From contig NZ_JARGYD010000001.1 in the NCBI RefSeq assembly GCF_029168315.1, forward strand, positions 806,001 to 870,000: a stretch of DNA of 64,000 nt. Direction: 5' to 3'. Every line of letters begins with the position of its first letter. Positions within the stretch are counted from its first letter, which is position 1. Below are positions 52,384 through 60,053 of this stretch, piece after piece. The position numbers and the translations under genes were made by a program. This stretch comes from Psychromarinibacter halotolerans. Lineage in GTDB: Bacteria > Pseudomonadota > Alphaproteobacteria > Rhodobacterales > Rhodobacteraceae. A model generated the notes under the pieces. The model was not told the DNA's origin and made no database searches. It saw only the letters and a list, made by a program, of their open reading frames with translations.

Positions 52384-53289
52384 ATGTCCGTCACGCTCAA
52401 GCAAATCCGCGCCTTCCAAGCCGCCGCCGAAAGCGGAAGCTTCACCACAGCCGCTGAACGGCTGAACCTGACCCAATCCGCCGTCAGCATGTTGATCCGG
52501 CAGATGGAGGACGCCCTGGGCCTGCCGCTGTTCGTGCGCACCGGGCGCGGCGTTGCGCTGACCGAATTCGGGGCCGAGGCGCGGCCCGGCCTGACCCGCG
52601 CGATGACCGAACTGGCCGAGGTCGCGGACGCGGCGCGCGGGCTGAACGACCTGCGGCGCGGCAAGCTGCGCTGTGCCCTGCCCCAGATCCTTGCCGCCGC
52701 GTGGCTGCCGAAGGCGCTGCGGCGGTTTCGCGGCGCGCATCCCGACGTCCGGGTCGAGATCGCGGACACCGTGACCGACCGCGTCGCGCCGTCGGTCGCG
52801 CAGAACGACGCCGAGATCGGCATCGGCCCGGAACGCACCGTCGGCCCCGAGATACAGGCGACCCCGATCTGGCAGGTGCCGATTCATATCGCCCTTCCGG
52901 CGGAGTCCGATCTTGCCACCGCAGCGGACTTTCGGTCGCGCGACGTTGCGCGGATGACGTGGATTCACTACTCGGACGAATTCGGCGGGCTGATGCAGCG
53001 GACCATCCTTCAGGCCCCCGACCGCGACCACGGGCGCGACATCCGCGTCCGCAGCCTGATCACCGCGCTGTCGATCCTTCGGGACGGCCACTATGCCACC
53101 GCCGCTCCGGCCTATGCCGTCGCCTTTGCGCCGCTGTTCAACGTGGCGTTTCGGGAACTGGCCGATTACCCGGCCCCGCGCCGGTTCCTGCTGTACCAGC
53201 GCAAGGACCACGCGCTGTCACCGGCGGCGCAGGCGTTCCGGGACTTCGCCATCGCCAACCCGCCCGAAGGCGCGCAGACCATCGCGTGA
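52384..53289 (+). CDS. LysR-family transcriptional regulator
   Basis: 301 residues. The N-terminal helix-turn-helix is LKQIRAFQAAAESGSFTTAA to LTQSAVSMLIRQMEDALGLP, followed by a LysR ligand domain (GKLRCALPQILAAAWLPKAL onward). The ATG at 52384 faces the DadA-like gene across 86 bases, the classical divergent layout, so it probably controls dadA-tctCBA. Its stop is directly followed by the stop of the convergent unknown gene. Confidence 0.9.
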   Translation: MSVTLKQIRAFQAAAESGSFTTAAERLNLTQSAVSMLIRQMEDALGLPLFVRTGRGVALTEFGAEARPGLTRAMTELAEVADAARGLNDLRRGKLRCALPQILAAAWLPKALRRFRGAHPDVRVEIADTVTDRVAPSVAQNDAEIGIGPERTVGPEIQATPIWQVPIHIALPAESDLATAADFRSRDVARMTWIHYSDEFGGLMQRTILQAPDRDHGRDIRVRSLITALSILRDGHYATAAPAYAVAFAPLFNVAFRELADYPAPRRFLLYQRKDHALSPAAQAFRDFAIANPPEGAQTIA

Positions 53290-53961
53290 TCAGCGGTCTT
53301 GCGCGATCCGCTCGGCCAGCGCGGCGCGGTTCGGGTCCGTCAGGCTGACGGCAAGGACCTCGCGCGCGCCGCCATCGCCGCCGGGCCGGGCGCCGTACAG
53401 TCCGGGGCGCGGCAGCAAATCCTCGCGGACAATCGCGTCCTGGGCATCGACACCCCAAAGCCGGGCATCTGTCTGTGGCAGGTCGCCTTGGCACAGCCGA
53501 ACGGGACTGTCCGCATGGGCACTGGCGATCCGCCCGAAGCCTTCGGTCTCGATGGCTTCATCGTCACCGCGCAGGGGCAACAGACCGATCCCGCGCACGA
53601 ACACCGGCTCGGCCAACCGCCACGCCGGATCGAACGTCTCGTCCGCGCCCTGTCGCGGCCCAAGCCACGACCACCGCGCTGCACCGCGCAGGCGCAGACC
53701 CTTAACCGACGCCACCGCGATCACCGCCATGCTGCGGATCGTACCCGCCGCCTCTGGCCGCAGCCGCAGCGGCACCGGGGCGTCGGCGGCAACATCGGGC
53801 AGATCCATCATCGGGGCGTGCGCAAGCGAGATCCACGCCGCCGCGAAACCGTTGCGCGCCATCATCTGGCGCACGCTTTCGCGGAACGGGAAATAGCCGT
53901 CCATCGTGTCCTCGAACAAGTCGCCGGACACCGGAACCGATTTCTGAGCTTTGACTTCCAT
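53290..53961 (-). CDS. Unknown protein of the split-Rieske operon
   Basis: 223 residues that I do not recognise. It begins 3 bases after the stop of the glutamine-synthetase-like gene, so it is the last gene of that operon. The chain is soluble, rich in Ala/Arg/Asp, with no signal peptide or membrane helix. Noticeable segments are FPFRESVRQMMARNGFAA, ISLAHAPMMDLPDVAAD, ARWSWLGPRQGADETFDP and RLCQGDLPQTDARLWGVD. Codon use matches the neighbours, so it is a real gene. Because the operon lacks a recognisable beta subunit, reductase or glutaminase, it could fill one of those roles; there is no sequence proof. Confidence 0.8.
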   Translation of the reverse strand: MEVKAQKSVPVSGDLFEDTMDGYFPFRESVRQMMARNGFAAAWISLAHAPMMDLPDVAADAPVPLRLRPEAAGTIRSMAVIAVASVKGLRLRGAARWSWLGPRQGADETFDPAWRLAEPVFVRGIGLLPLRGDDEAIETEGFGRIASAHADSPVRLCQGDLPQTDARLWGVDAQDAIVREDLLPRPGLYGARPGGDGGAREVLAVSLTDPNRAALAERIAQDR

Positions 53962-53964
53962 TGC

Positions 53965-55422
53965 TCAGAAAAGGTTGAAGTATTCGGCCTGTTCCCACTC
54001 GGAAACGGTCATCAGATAGCGGTCCCACTCGGCCCGCTTGAGATGGGCCAGATAGCTCACGAACCCGTCCCCCAGCGCCTGCCGGAACAGCGTGCTGGTC
54101 TCGAAAGTCTCGATGGCGGCGATCAGGCTGGGCGGCAGCTTGTCGGCGCCTTCATACGGCTTGTCGGTCGCGGGCGGCGCCTTGGCCCCGCGCGTCAGAC
54201 CGTCAAGGCCCGACAGGATCTGCGCGGCCAGCGCATAGTACGGATTCGCCGTGGTGTCTGGCGCGCGGTTCTCAATCCGGCTGGCGGGGTCGCCCGCGAA
54301 CAACAGCGCACGGATCATCGCGCCCCGGTTGTCGGTGCCCCATTGGATGCGGTTCGGGGCAAGCTGGAACGGCGCGTACCGCTTGTAGCCGTTCACCGTC
54401 GGCGTCGTCATCAGGCAGGCGGCGGCGGCATTGTCCAGCAGCCCGGCAATCCACGCGCTGGCCTCGGCCGTCGGCACGCCATCGGCGTCAGAGACGAAAA
54501 CATTCGCCCCCTCAAGCGTTTGCAGCGACTGGTGAATGTGCCAGCCGTTCGCAGAGGCGTTCGGCAGCTTGGGTTTGGCCATGAAGCTGCCGTGCAGCCC
54601 GCGCCGCTGGCAGACCTCTTTCACCAGCGTCCGGAACAGAACCATGCGGTCGGCCTGACCCATCGGGTCCGAGGCGTCGAAGGTGAACTCGTACTGGCTG
54701 GGCCCCATCTCGATTTCCATCGAACGGGGGGCCAGCCCCATCACCTCGGCGGCGCGGCGCAGCTCGTCCAGCAGGTCCTCTGCCTCGGCATAGCGGGTCT
54801 CGGTCAGGTACTGGTAGCCCTGCGAGGTGTTGCGCGTCGTGACCGGCGCGCCGGGCATGGTGGCCTGCGCATGGTCCAGCCCGTCGTCGACGCGCTGATA
54901 GACCTGAAACTCCACCTCCAGCCCCATCGTCGCGGCAAAGCCCGCCTCGGCCAGCTTTTCAGTCGCCGTCCGCAACACGGTGCGCGAGGCGAAATGAACC
55001 GGCGCGCCGGACCGCTGCACCACGTCGCACAGCAGGATGGCAGAGTGCGGCGACCAGCTGAGCAGGTGGAACGCGTCCGGGTCCGGCACCAGCAGCACAT
55101 CGCTGGCGCCCTGAAAGCCCAGCCCGTCGACCTCTGCCGCGCCCGACCACACGTCGAACACGGTGCGGTGCGAGGTATCCTTCAGCAGCAGCGTGGACGG
55201 CACGCCGATGCCCGACGCGAAGGCCGAGGCCAGCGTGCGGGCGGCGACCGTCTTGCCGCGCAGGATACCGTGCTGGTCGGGAAACATCAGGCGCACCGTC
55301 TCGATGCCCTCGGCCTCGCAACGGGTCACAAGTTCGGCCGCGCGGGCGACGGCGTCGTCCGACAGCAGCCCCGACGCGGCCAGCTTGCCCCGGCCGATGA
55401 TGTCTTTCGGTGTGTCGCTCAT
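53965..55422 (-). CDS. Glutamine-synthetase-family gamma-glutamyl-amide ligase
   Basis: 485 residues of the GS fold, longer than nothing in its family would forbid (GlnA about 470). MGLEVEFQVYQR and MEIEMGPSQYEFTF carry the metal glutamates, ANGWHIHQSL the histidine, NRIQWGTDNRGAMIR and SRIENRAPDTTANPYYALAA the ATP/glutamate-binding part. The ammonia-binding region differs from GlnA, so an amine is the likely acceptor, as in gamma-glutamylpolyamine, methylamide or anilide synthetases. It lies 7 bases after the Rieske catalytic subunit. In aniline dioxygenase systems a GS-like enzyme precedes a Rieske oxygenase, which is the closest known analogy. Confidence 0.85.
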   Translation of the reverse strand: MSDTPKDIIGRGKLAASGLLSDDAVARAAELVTRCEAEGIETVRLMFPDQHGILRGKTVAARTLASAFASGIGVPSTLLLKDTSHRTVFDVWSGAAEVDGLGFQGASDVLLVPDPDAFHLLSWSPHSAILLCDVVQRSGAPVHFASRTVLRTATEKLAEAGFAATMGLEVEFQVYQRVDDGLDHAQATMPGAPVTTRNTSQGYQYLTETRYAEAEDLLDELRRAAEVMGLAPRSMEIEMGPSQYEFTFDASDPMGQADRMVLFRTLVKEVCQRRGLHGSFMAKPKLPNASANGWHIHQSLQTLEGANVFVSDADGVPTAEASAWIAGLLDNAAAACLMTTPTVNGYKRYAPFQLAPNRIQWGTDNRGAMIRALLFAGDPASRIENRAPDTTANPYYALAAQILSGLDGLTRGAKAPPATDKPYEGADKLPPSLIAAIETFETSTLFRQALGDGFVSYLAHLKRAEWDRYLMTVSEWEQAEYFNLF

Positions 55423-55429
55423 CTGCGGA

Positions 55430-56656
55430 TCAGACCGTCGCGTCCCACGGGCAGGCCGCGCGCCGTTCCATGTCGGCGGCGTGGCTTGCGGTTTCCCATT
55501 CGTCGGTGGTCGCGATGGCGTCGTTCGACAGCGGCCCCTTGATCGACGCCGCCGCCTCGTCGCGCATCGGAAGCGCGTCGTCGCCGCCGTCTTCGCCAAG
55601 CGCCGCGATCATCTTCCGCAGCATCCGGCGATAGCGGATGATCGCCACGTCGCTGCGGCCAAGGTGTTCCTGCGTCCGGTCCTGGATCGCGCCCATGCCC
55701 TCGACCGCCCACTGGTCGTGGACGTTGATGTCCAGCCCCATGCCCGTATAGGTCAGGTTCGCCTGCTCTTCCGGGTTGTAGTGGTAGTCGTTCGACTTGT
55801 TCTTCAGCGGCGCGTAGTCCGGCAGACGGTGTTCCTTCAGCCGTTGTTCGCGCATCAGGTCCTTGTTCACCGGGTTCTGGAAGCTGGTGAACATCGAGTA
55901 CCAATAGCAGGTCTCGTCATCGATCGGGACATGCCACTGGGTGATCGTCATCTCGCGCGACATCGGGATGCAGATCGCTCCGGGGAAGATCTGGTTGGTC
56001 ACGCGCACGTGGGTCAGCTCGTTCTCCATGTGGCGCAGGGCGATGATCTTCAGGCCGTAGTCGGTTTCCTCGACCCGGATCTCGGGGCGCGGGTATTCGC
56101 GAAGGACCTGCGTCATCGGCATGTTGGTGTGCGCCGCACGGTCGCGGAACTGCTTGCCGTAGCTGTCGTCGGGATCTTCGTCCTCAAGGAAGCGGTGCAG
56201 AAACGAGGCGTGCGCCGGGTCGATGCCGATTTCCAGCGCCTGAAGCCAGTTGCATTCCCACAGGCCCTTGAAGGCGAAGACATGGCTGTCGGGCGCGCGG
56301 AAGCAGTCAAAGTCCGGGAAGGCCGGCGCGGCGCCGGGGCCCATGTAGGCGAAGACGATGCCATTGCGTTCAACCGCCGGATAGGATGCGCCGCCTTCGG
56401 TCAGCACGATGTCGTCGGCGTCGGGGCTGAAGCTGGGCGCCTCGTCTGCCAAGGCATCGCGGGTGGCCAGCACCAGCTCGCCGTCGGCGCCCTTCACCAG
56501 CGCTAGCCGTTCGCCCAGCAGGTTCACCGCCAGCGGCAGGCCGCGCTGCAATTCGTCGGTCAGCGCCGCCGGCTGCCAATACCGCCGCAACACGGCGCCC
56601 GCATCGCTGCCCGGGCCCACGCGCGTGATCTGGTCGTTCAGTTGCTGGCTGATCAT
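55430..56656 (-). CDS. Rieske-oxygenase catalytic subunit lacking the Rieske cluster site
   Basis: 408 residues of the phthalate-dioxygenase-type alpha subunit. The N-terminal strand RRYWQPAALTDEL and later YPAVERNGIVFAYMGPG flank what should be a Rieske domain, but only about 28 residues remain between DGELVLA and SYPAV, and no CxH or CxxH ligand pair exists. The mononuclear iron site is complete: D146, H149 and H154 in LQALEIGIDPAHASFLHRF and D336 in HLGRSDVAIIRYRR. The missing domain is encoded as a separate protein 28 bases upstream. The ATG at 56656 follows AAAGGA. It should hydroxylate or demethylate its substrate once electrons arrive from the separate Rieske protein. Confidence 0.9.
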   Translation of the reverse strand: MISQQLNDQITRVGPGSDAGAVLRRYWQPAALTDELQRGLPLAVNLLGERLALVKGADGELVLATRDALADEAPSFSPDADDIVLTEGGASYPAVERNGIVFAYMGPGAAPAFPDFDCFRAPDSHVFAFKGLWECNWLQALEIGIDPAHASFLHRFLEDEDPDDSYGKQFRDRAAHTNMPMTQVLREYPRPEIRVEETDYGLKIIALRHMENELTHVRVTNQIFPGAICIPMSREMTITQWHVPIDDETCYWYSMFTSFQNPVNKDLMREQRLKEHRLPDYAPLKNKSNDYHYNPEEQANLTYTGMGLDINVHDQWAVEGMGAIQDRTQEHLGRSDVAIIRYRRMLRKMIAALGEDGGDDALPMRDEAAASIKGPLSNDAIATTDEWETASHAADMERRAACPWDATV

Positions 56657-56684
56657 GTGACTGGTCCTTTGCTTGGGCGTTGGG

Positions 56685-57077
56685 TCAGGCGGTGCCGATG
56701 CGCGCAAAAATGCGGCCATCGGTTTCGATCACGGGTACCATAGGCACCTTGATCGCCTTGTACATCTGCGAACCTTCCGGTTCGGCCGGTTGTTCCACGC
56801 ATTGGCCGGTCCGGTCGAAGTGCCAGCCGTGGAACGGGCAGCGCAGCCCGTTGTCTTCTAGTCGCCCGTAACACAGGTCCGCCCCGCGATGCGGGCAGTT
56901 GCGACCGATCAGGCCCAGTTCGCCTTCGTCGTCGCGAAACAGCACCAGCCGCGTGCCGTTGATCGTCACCGGAATGACCGGACGCGGAATGTCGAGATCG
57001 GCACTGCTGGCAATCTCGACCCAGGCCTCCGGGTTGCCGTCATAGTCAGACACAAGGGGCTGCGCGGTCTCGGTCAT
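56685..57077 (-). CDS. Stand-alone Rieske [2Fe-2S] protein, alpha-subunit type
   Basis: 130 residues, a complete Rieske domain. C61-P-H63 in RNCPHRGADL and C80-P-F-H83 in RCPFHGWHFD are the cluster ligands. The loop after the second pair (CVEQPAEPEGSQMYKAIKV) is the kind found in oxygenase alpha subunits and not in small Rieske ferredoxins. It begins with an ATG at 57077, first in an operon with the Rieske-less catalytic subunit, and faces an IclR gene across 85 bases. It most likely passes electrons to the mononuclear iron of the partner. No reductase gene is visible in the window. Confidence 0.9.
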   Translation of the reverse strand: MTETAQPLVSDYDGNPEAWVEIASSADLDIPRPVIPVTINGTRLVLFRDDEGELGLIGRNCPHRGADLCYGRLEDNGLRCPFHGWHFDRTGQCVEQPAEPEGSQMYKAIKVPMVPVIETDGRIFARIGTA

Positions 57078-57099
57078 GCGGGTTGATTTCCTGTTGGTC

Positions 57100-57134
57100 G
57101 TGCGTTATTCGAACATATTGTCGTTTAATGAAAC
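57100..57134. promoter_or_regulatory. IclR-type half-sites between the Rieske operon and iclR
   Basis: GTGCGTTATTCGAAC (57100-57114) shares CGTTATTCGAACA with the motif at 38316-38330 (11 of 13 aligned bases). TCGTTTAATGAAAC (57121-57134) carries the TAATGRAAC half of the motif. Both lie in the 85-base gap between the divergent Rieske and IclR genes. Confidence 0.5.
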
Positions 57135-57162
57135 ATACCAACGCAGCTTCGGAGTTGTCAAC

Positions 57163-57933
57163 GTGAGCACCCGTGAAAACGCCTCGACCTTCGCGAAGGG
57201 GCTTCGCGTTCTTGAATGCTTCGAGAGCGGCCAGCGCGGCATGACGATGGCCGACGTCGCGCGGCTGTGCGACTTCGACAGGGCAACCGCGCGTCGGCTG
57301 TGTCTGACGCTGATCGACTGCGGGTATCTGGTACAGAACGGGCGCGCGCTGGAACTGACGGCGAAGGCGCTGGCGATCGGCGCGGGCTATCTGACCAGCC
57401 ACGACTATGGCCGCGCGGTGCAGCCGATCCTTGACCGCTTCGCCGAGGAACTGGACGGAGAGATCGCGCTGGCGGTGCTGGACGGCCCGCGCGCGTTGTA
57501 CGTGGCCCGCTCGGCCACCTCTTCGGCGCGGGTGTCCTTCGGGTTCTCGGCGGGAAGCACCCTGCCCCTTGCGCCCACGGCCATCGGCCGGATGCTGCTG
57601 GCTCAACTGGCCCCCGATGCGCTGGACGCGCGGCTGGCGGGGATCGACCTGCAACGGTACACCGACCGCACCGAAACCGACCCCACCGAACTGCGCGCGC
57701 GCATCCGCGAGACGGCGGCGAACGGCCATTGCCACGTCGAGAACGAGTTCGAGATGGGCGCCAGTGCGCTGGCGGTGCCGGTGGGACAGATCGGCGGCGT
57801 GCCCGCCGCGCTTGGAACCACCGCATCGGTCAACGCGATGGACGACCCGGCGACCCGGAACCGGGTGCTGGACATCCTGCGGCGCGCGGCGATGGGGCTT
57901 GGGTATCAGCGCGGGATGGGCACCGGCGCCTGA
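57163..57933 (+). CDS. IclR-family transcriptional regulator
   Basis: 256 residues from a GTG at 57163 with GGAG 8 bases before it; the frame is open upstream to 57076 but that part overlaps the promoter. The winged helix runs from FAKGLRVLECFESG through MTMADVARLCDFDRATARRLCLTLIDCGYL; the effector domain follows (IALAVLDGPRALYVARS, LAPTAIGRMLLAQLA, GASALAVPVGQIGG), resembling PcaR/PobR-type regulators. It is divergent from the split Rieske operon and convergent with the racemase gene. Likely regulator of the Rieske operon. Confidence 0.9.
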   Translation: MSTRENASTFAKGLRVLECFESGQRGMTMADVARLCDFDRATARRLCLTLIDCGYLVQNGRALELTAKALAIGAGYLTSHDYGRAVQPILDRFAEELDGEIALAVLDGPRALYVARSATSSARVSFGFSAGSTLPLAPTAIGRMLLAQLAPDALDARLAGIDLQRYTDRTETDPTELRARIRETAANGHCHVENEFEMGASALAVPVGQIGGVPAALGTTASVNAMDDPATRNRVLDILRRAAMGLGYQRGMGTGA

Positions 57934-57937
57934 CGGG

Positions 57938-58600
57938 TCAGGAACCGTCGCTGGCCACGGCCCCCAGCGCCATCGCAACGGCGGCCTGCGTCGGGTCGAT
58001 CACCACGAGCCCCAACTCGGCAGCCAGCGCCTTGCGGTGCCGCGCCATGCCCGCGCAGCCAAGGATCAGCGCCCCGGCGCCTTGCGCTTTCAATGCGCTG
58101 CCATGGGTGACCAGCTTGCCGAAGGTCGCGGGATCTTCGGCGCTTTGCTCGACCGAGATGTTCAGCCCCGCGATCCCGGCACAGCGTACCGCCACGCCCA
58201 TGCGCCGGTGATTGGGCCGCTGCCGCCCGGCGGACCCCTCGGACAGCGCCAGCACCCCGAACATATCGGCGCGCGCCAGCGCGGTCAGGATGCCCGCCTC
58301 TTGGATACCGAACACCGGCGCGGCGGTCATGGTGCGGCAGACCTCTAGCCCCGGGTCCGAATAGCAGGCGATCACGAAGGCCGAGGCATCCGTGCGGCTT
58401 TCGACCAACCGCGCCAGCGGCAGCGTGACCTGTTCCACATGCAGGCGGTTCTCGATCCCGAAGGGGCCTTCGGCCATCGTCAGGCATTCGACCTCTGGCC
58501 CGCCGGGGTGGCGGAACGCGTCGAGTTCCGCCGAGATCAGCTCTGTCACCCGCGTGTTCGAGTTCGGGTTGATGACGACAACCGGCCCCGCGCCCGTCAC
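57938..58600 (-). CDS. Asp/Glu/hydantoin racemase
   Basis: 220 residues. VVVINPNSNTRVTELI is the typical start, and the two catalytic cysteines are C79 in VIACYSDPGLE and C182 in LILGCAGMARH, spaced as in hydantoin racemases. The start is a GTG at 58600 that overlaps the stop of the hydantoinase gene (GTGA). It would interconvert D- and L-5-substituted hydantoins so that the D-specific hydantoinase can use both. Confidence 0.88.
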   Translation of the reverse strand: MTGAGPVVVINPNSNTRVTELISAELDAFRHPGGPEVECLTMAEGPFGIENRLHVEQVTLPLARLVESRTDASAFVIACYSDPGLEVCRTMTAAPVFGIQEAGILTALARADMFGVLALSEGSAGRQRPNHRRMGVAVRCAGIAGLNISVEQSAEDPATFGKLVTHGSALKAQGAGALILGCAGMARHRKALAAELGLVVIDPTQAAVAMALGAVASDGS

Positions 58601-60051
58601 GGCAAAAGCTCGGCGCCGAAGTTGCGGGCGGGGTCCAATTCCGGCGCAACGCTGCCGGGATGGCCGGTGAAGTCGGGCTTTTCTCGCTTGATGAACTGCC
58701 CCCGGCCCGGTTCCGCGACAAGCTTGCCCTCGTCGATGACCAGATCGCCGCGCGACAGAACGGTGACCGGCCAGCCGGTCAGCTCGGTGCCCTCGAACGG
58801 GTTGTAGTCCATCGCGTCGTGCATGTCCTCGACCCGCACCGCGCGGGTTTCCTCCGGGTCCCAGATCGCGATGTCGGCGTCGGCGCCAATGGCGATGGTG
58901 CCCTTGCGGCCCGCCATGCCGTACAGCTTCGCCGCGTTCGCAGCGCCAAGCGCCACGAACTGGTTCAGCGTGATGCGGCCCTTGTTCACGCCCTCGGAAA
59001 ACAGCAGCGGCAGGCGCAGCGCGATGCCGGGCATCCCGTTGGCGATCTTCTTGAACGGCGCGTCGGGGCCGTTCGCCAGCTTGCCCGTCTCGTCATAGCG
59101 ATACGGCGCGTGGTCGGATGAGAACACGCTGAACGTGCCGGCCTGCAAATGCCGCCACAGCGCATCCTGCGTGGCTGCGTCGCGCACCGGGGGCGAGCAC
59201 ATGAACTTGGCGCCTTCCATGCCCGGACGGTCAAGGTCGTCGCGGGTCAGGAACAGGTACTGCGGGCAGGTCTCGCCGAAGATCTTCGCGCCTTCCAGCC
59301 GTGCCTTGGCGACGATCTCGGCGCCCTCGGGGGTCGAGACGTGCACGATCAGCAACGCCGCGTCGAGAAAGCGCGCCAGCGTGATCGCGCGGTTGATCGC
59401 CTCGGCCTCGGCCACCGCCGGGTGGCTGACCGCGTGATAGCGCGGCTGCGTGTGTCCGCCCGCCATCAGCCGGTCGCTGACCCATTTGATGATGCCAGAG
59501 TTCTCGGCGTGCACCATCGTCAGCGCACCGTGCTCGCGTGCGACCGACAGGATATCGAGGAACTGCGAGTCGTCGATCTTCATCAGGTCGTAGGTCATGA
59601 AGACCTTGAACGAGGTCACGCCGCGCGCGAAGGCCTGCGGCAATTCCTCGGTCAGCGCTTTCTCGGTCGGGTCGGCGATGATCAGGTGATAGCCATAGTC
59701 GATCACCGACGCGCCCTGCGCGCGGCTGTCGTACAGATCCAGCGTCTCGGTCACGCCCATGCCGCGATGCTGGGCGGCGAAGGGCACGAAGCTAGAGTTG
59801 CCGCCGAACGCCGCCGAAATGGATCCGGTGCGGTAATCGTCCGCCGTCATGCCCCCGGTCGCGCTTTCCTGCGCGATGTGGCAGTGCGCCTCGATCCCGC
59901 CGGGCAGCACCAGCCGCCCCGTGGCGTCGATGGTGCGGTCCCCGGTCAGGCCCATCCCCAGCGCGGCGATCTTGCCGTCCTTGATGCCAACGTCGGCGCG
60001 GAAGGTGTCCGAGGCGGTGGCGACGGTGCCGCCGGTAATCACAAGATCCAT
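58597..60051 (-). CDS. Dihydropyrimidinase / D-hydantoinase
   Basis: 484 residues of the cyclic amidohydrolase family. H56 and H58 in IEAHCHIAQ bind metal, K149 in TSFKVFMTYD is the lysine that becomes carboxylated, MVHAENSG and LIVHVSTPEGAE give the next metal histidines and VFSSDHAPY the aspartate. It opens dihydropyrimidine or hydantoin rings to N-carbamoyl amino acids in the cytoplasm. It overlaps the racemase gene and lies 2 bases after an SDR gene. Confidence 0.9.
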   Translation of the reverse strand: MDLVITGGTVATASDTFRADVGIKDGKIAALGMGLTGDRTIDATGRLVLPGGIEAHCHIAQESATGGMTADDYRTGSISAAFGGNSSFVPFAAQHRGMGVTETLDLYDSRAQGASVIDYGYHLIIADPTEKALTEELPQAFARGVTSFKVFMTYDLMKIDDSQFLDILSVAREHGALTMVHAENSGIIKWVSDRLMAGGHTQPRYHAVSHPAVAEAEAINRAITLARFLDAALLIVHVSTPEGAEIVAKARLEGAKIFGETCPQYLFLTRDDLDRPGMEGAKFMCSPPVRDAATQDALWRHLQAGTFSVFSSDHAPYRYDETGKLANGPDAPFKKIANGMPGIALRLPLLFSEGVNKGRITLNQFVALGAANAAKLYGMAGRKGTIAIGADADIAIWDPEETRAVRVEDMHDAMDYNPFEGTELTGWPVTVLSRGDLVIDEGKLVAEPGRGQFIKREKPDFTGHPGSVAPELDPARNFGAELLP

Positions 60052-60053
60052 GC

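Noticed and set aside
55430..57077. That the split Rieske oxygenase is a sequencing frameshift of one alpha subunit
   Set aside because: The catalytic protein has its own start, ribosome site and the N-terminal strand that precedes a Rieske domain, while the small protein is a full domain with its own N- and C-terminus. Joining the frames would give duplicated flanks, not a normal alpha subunit.
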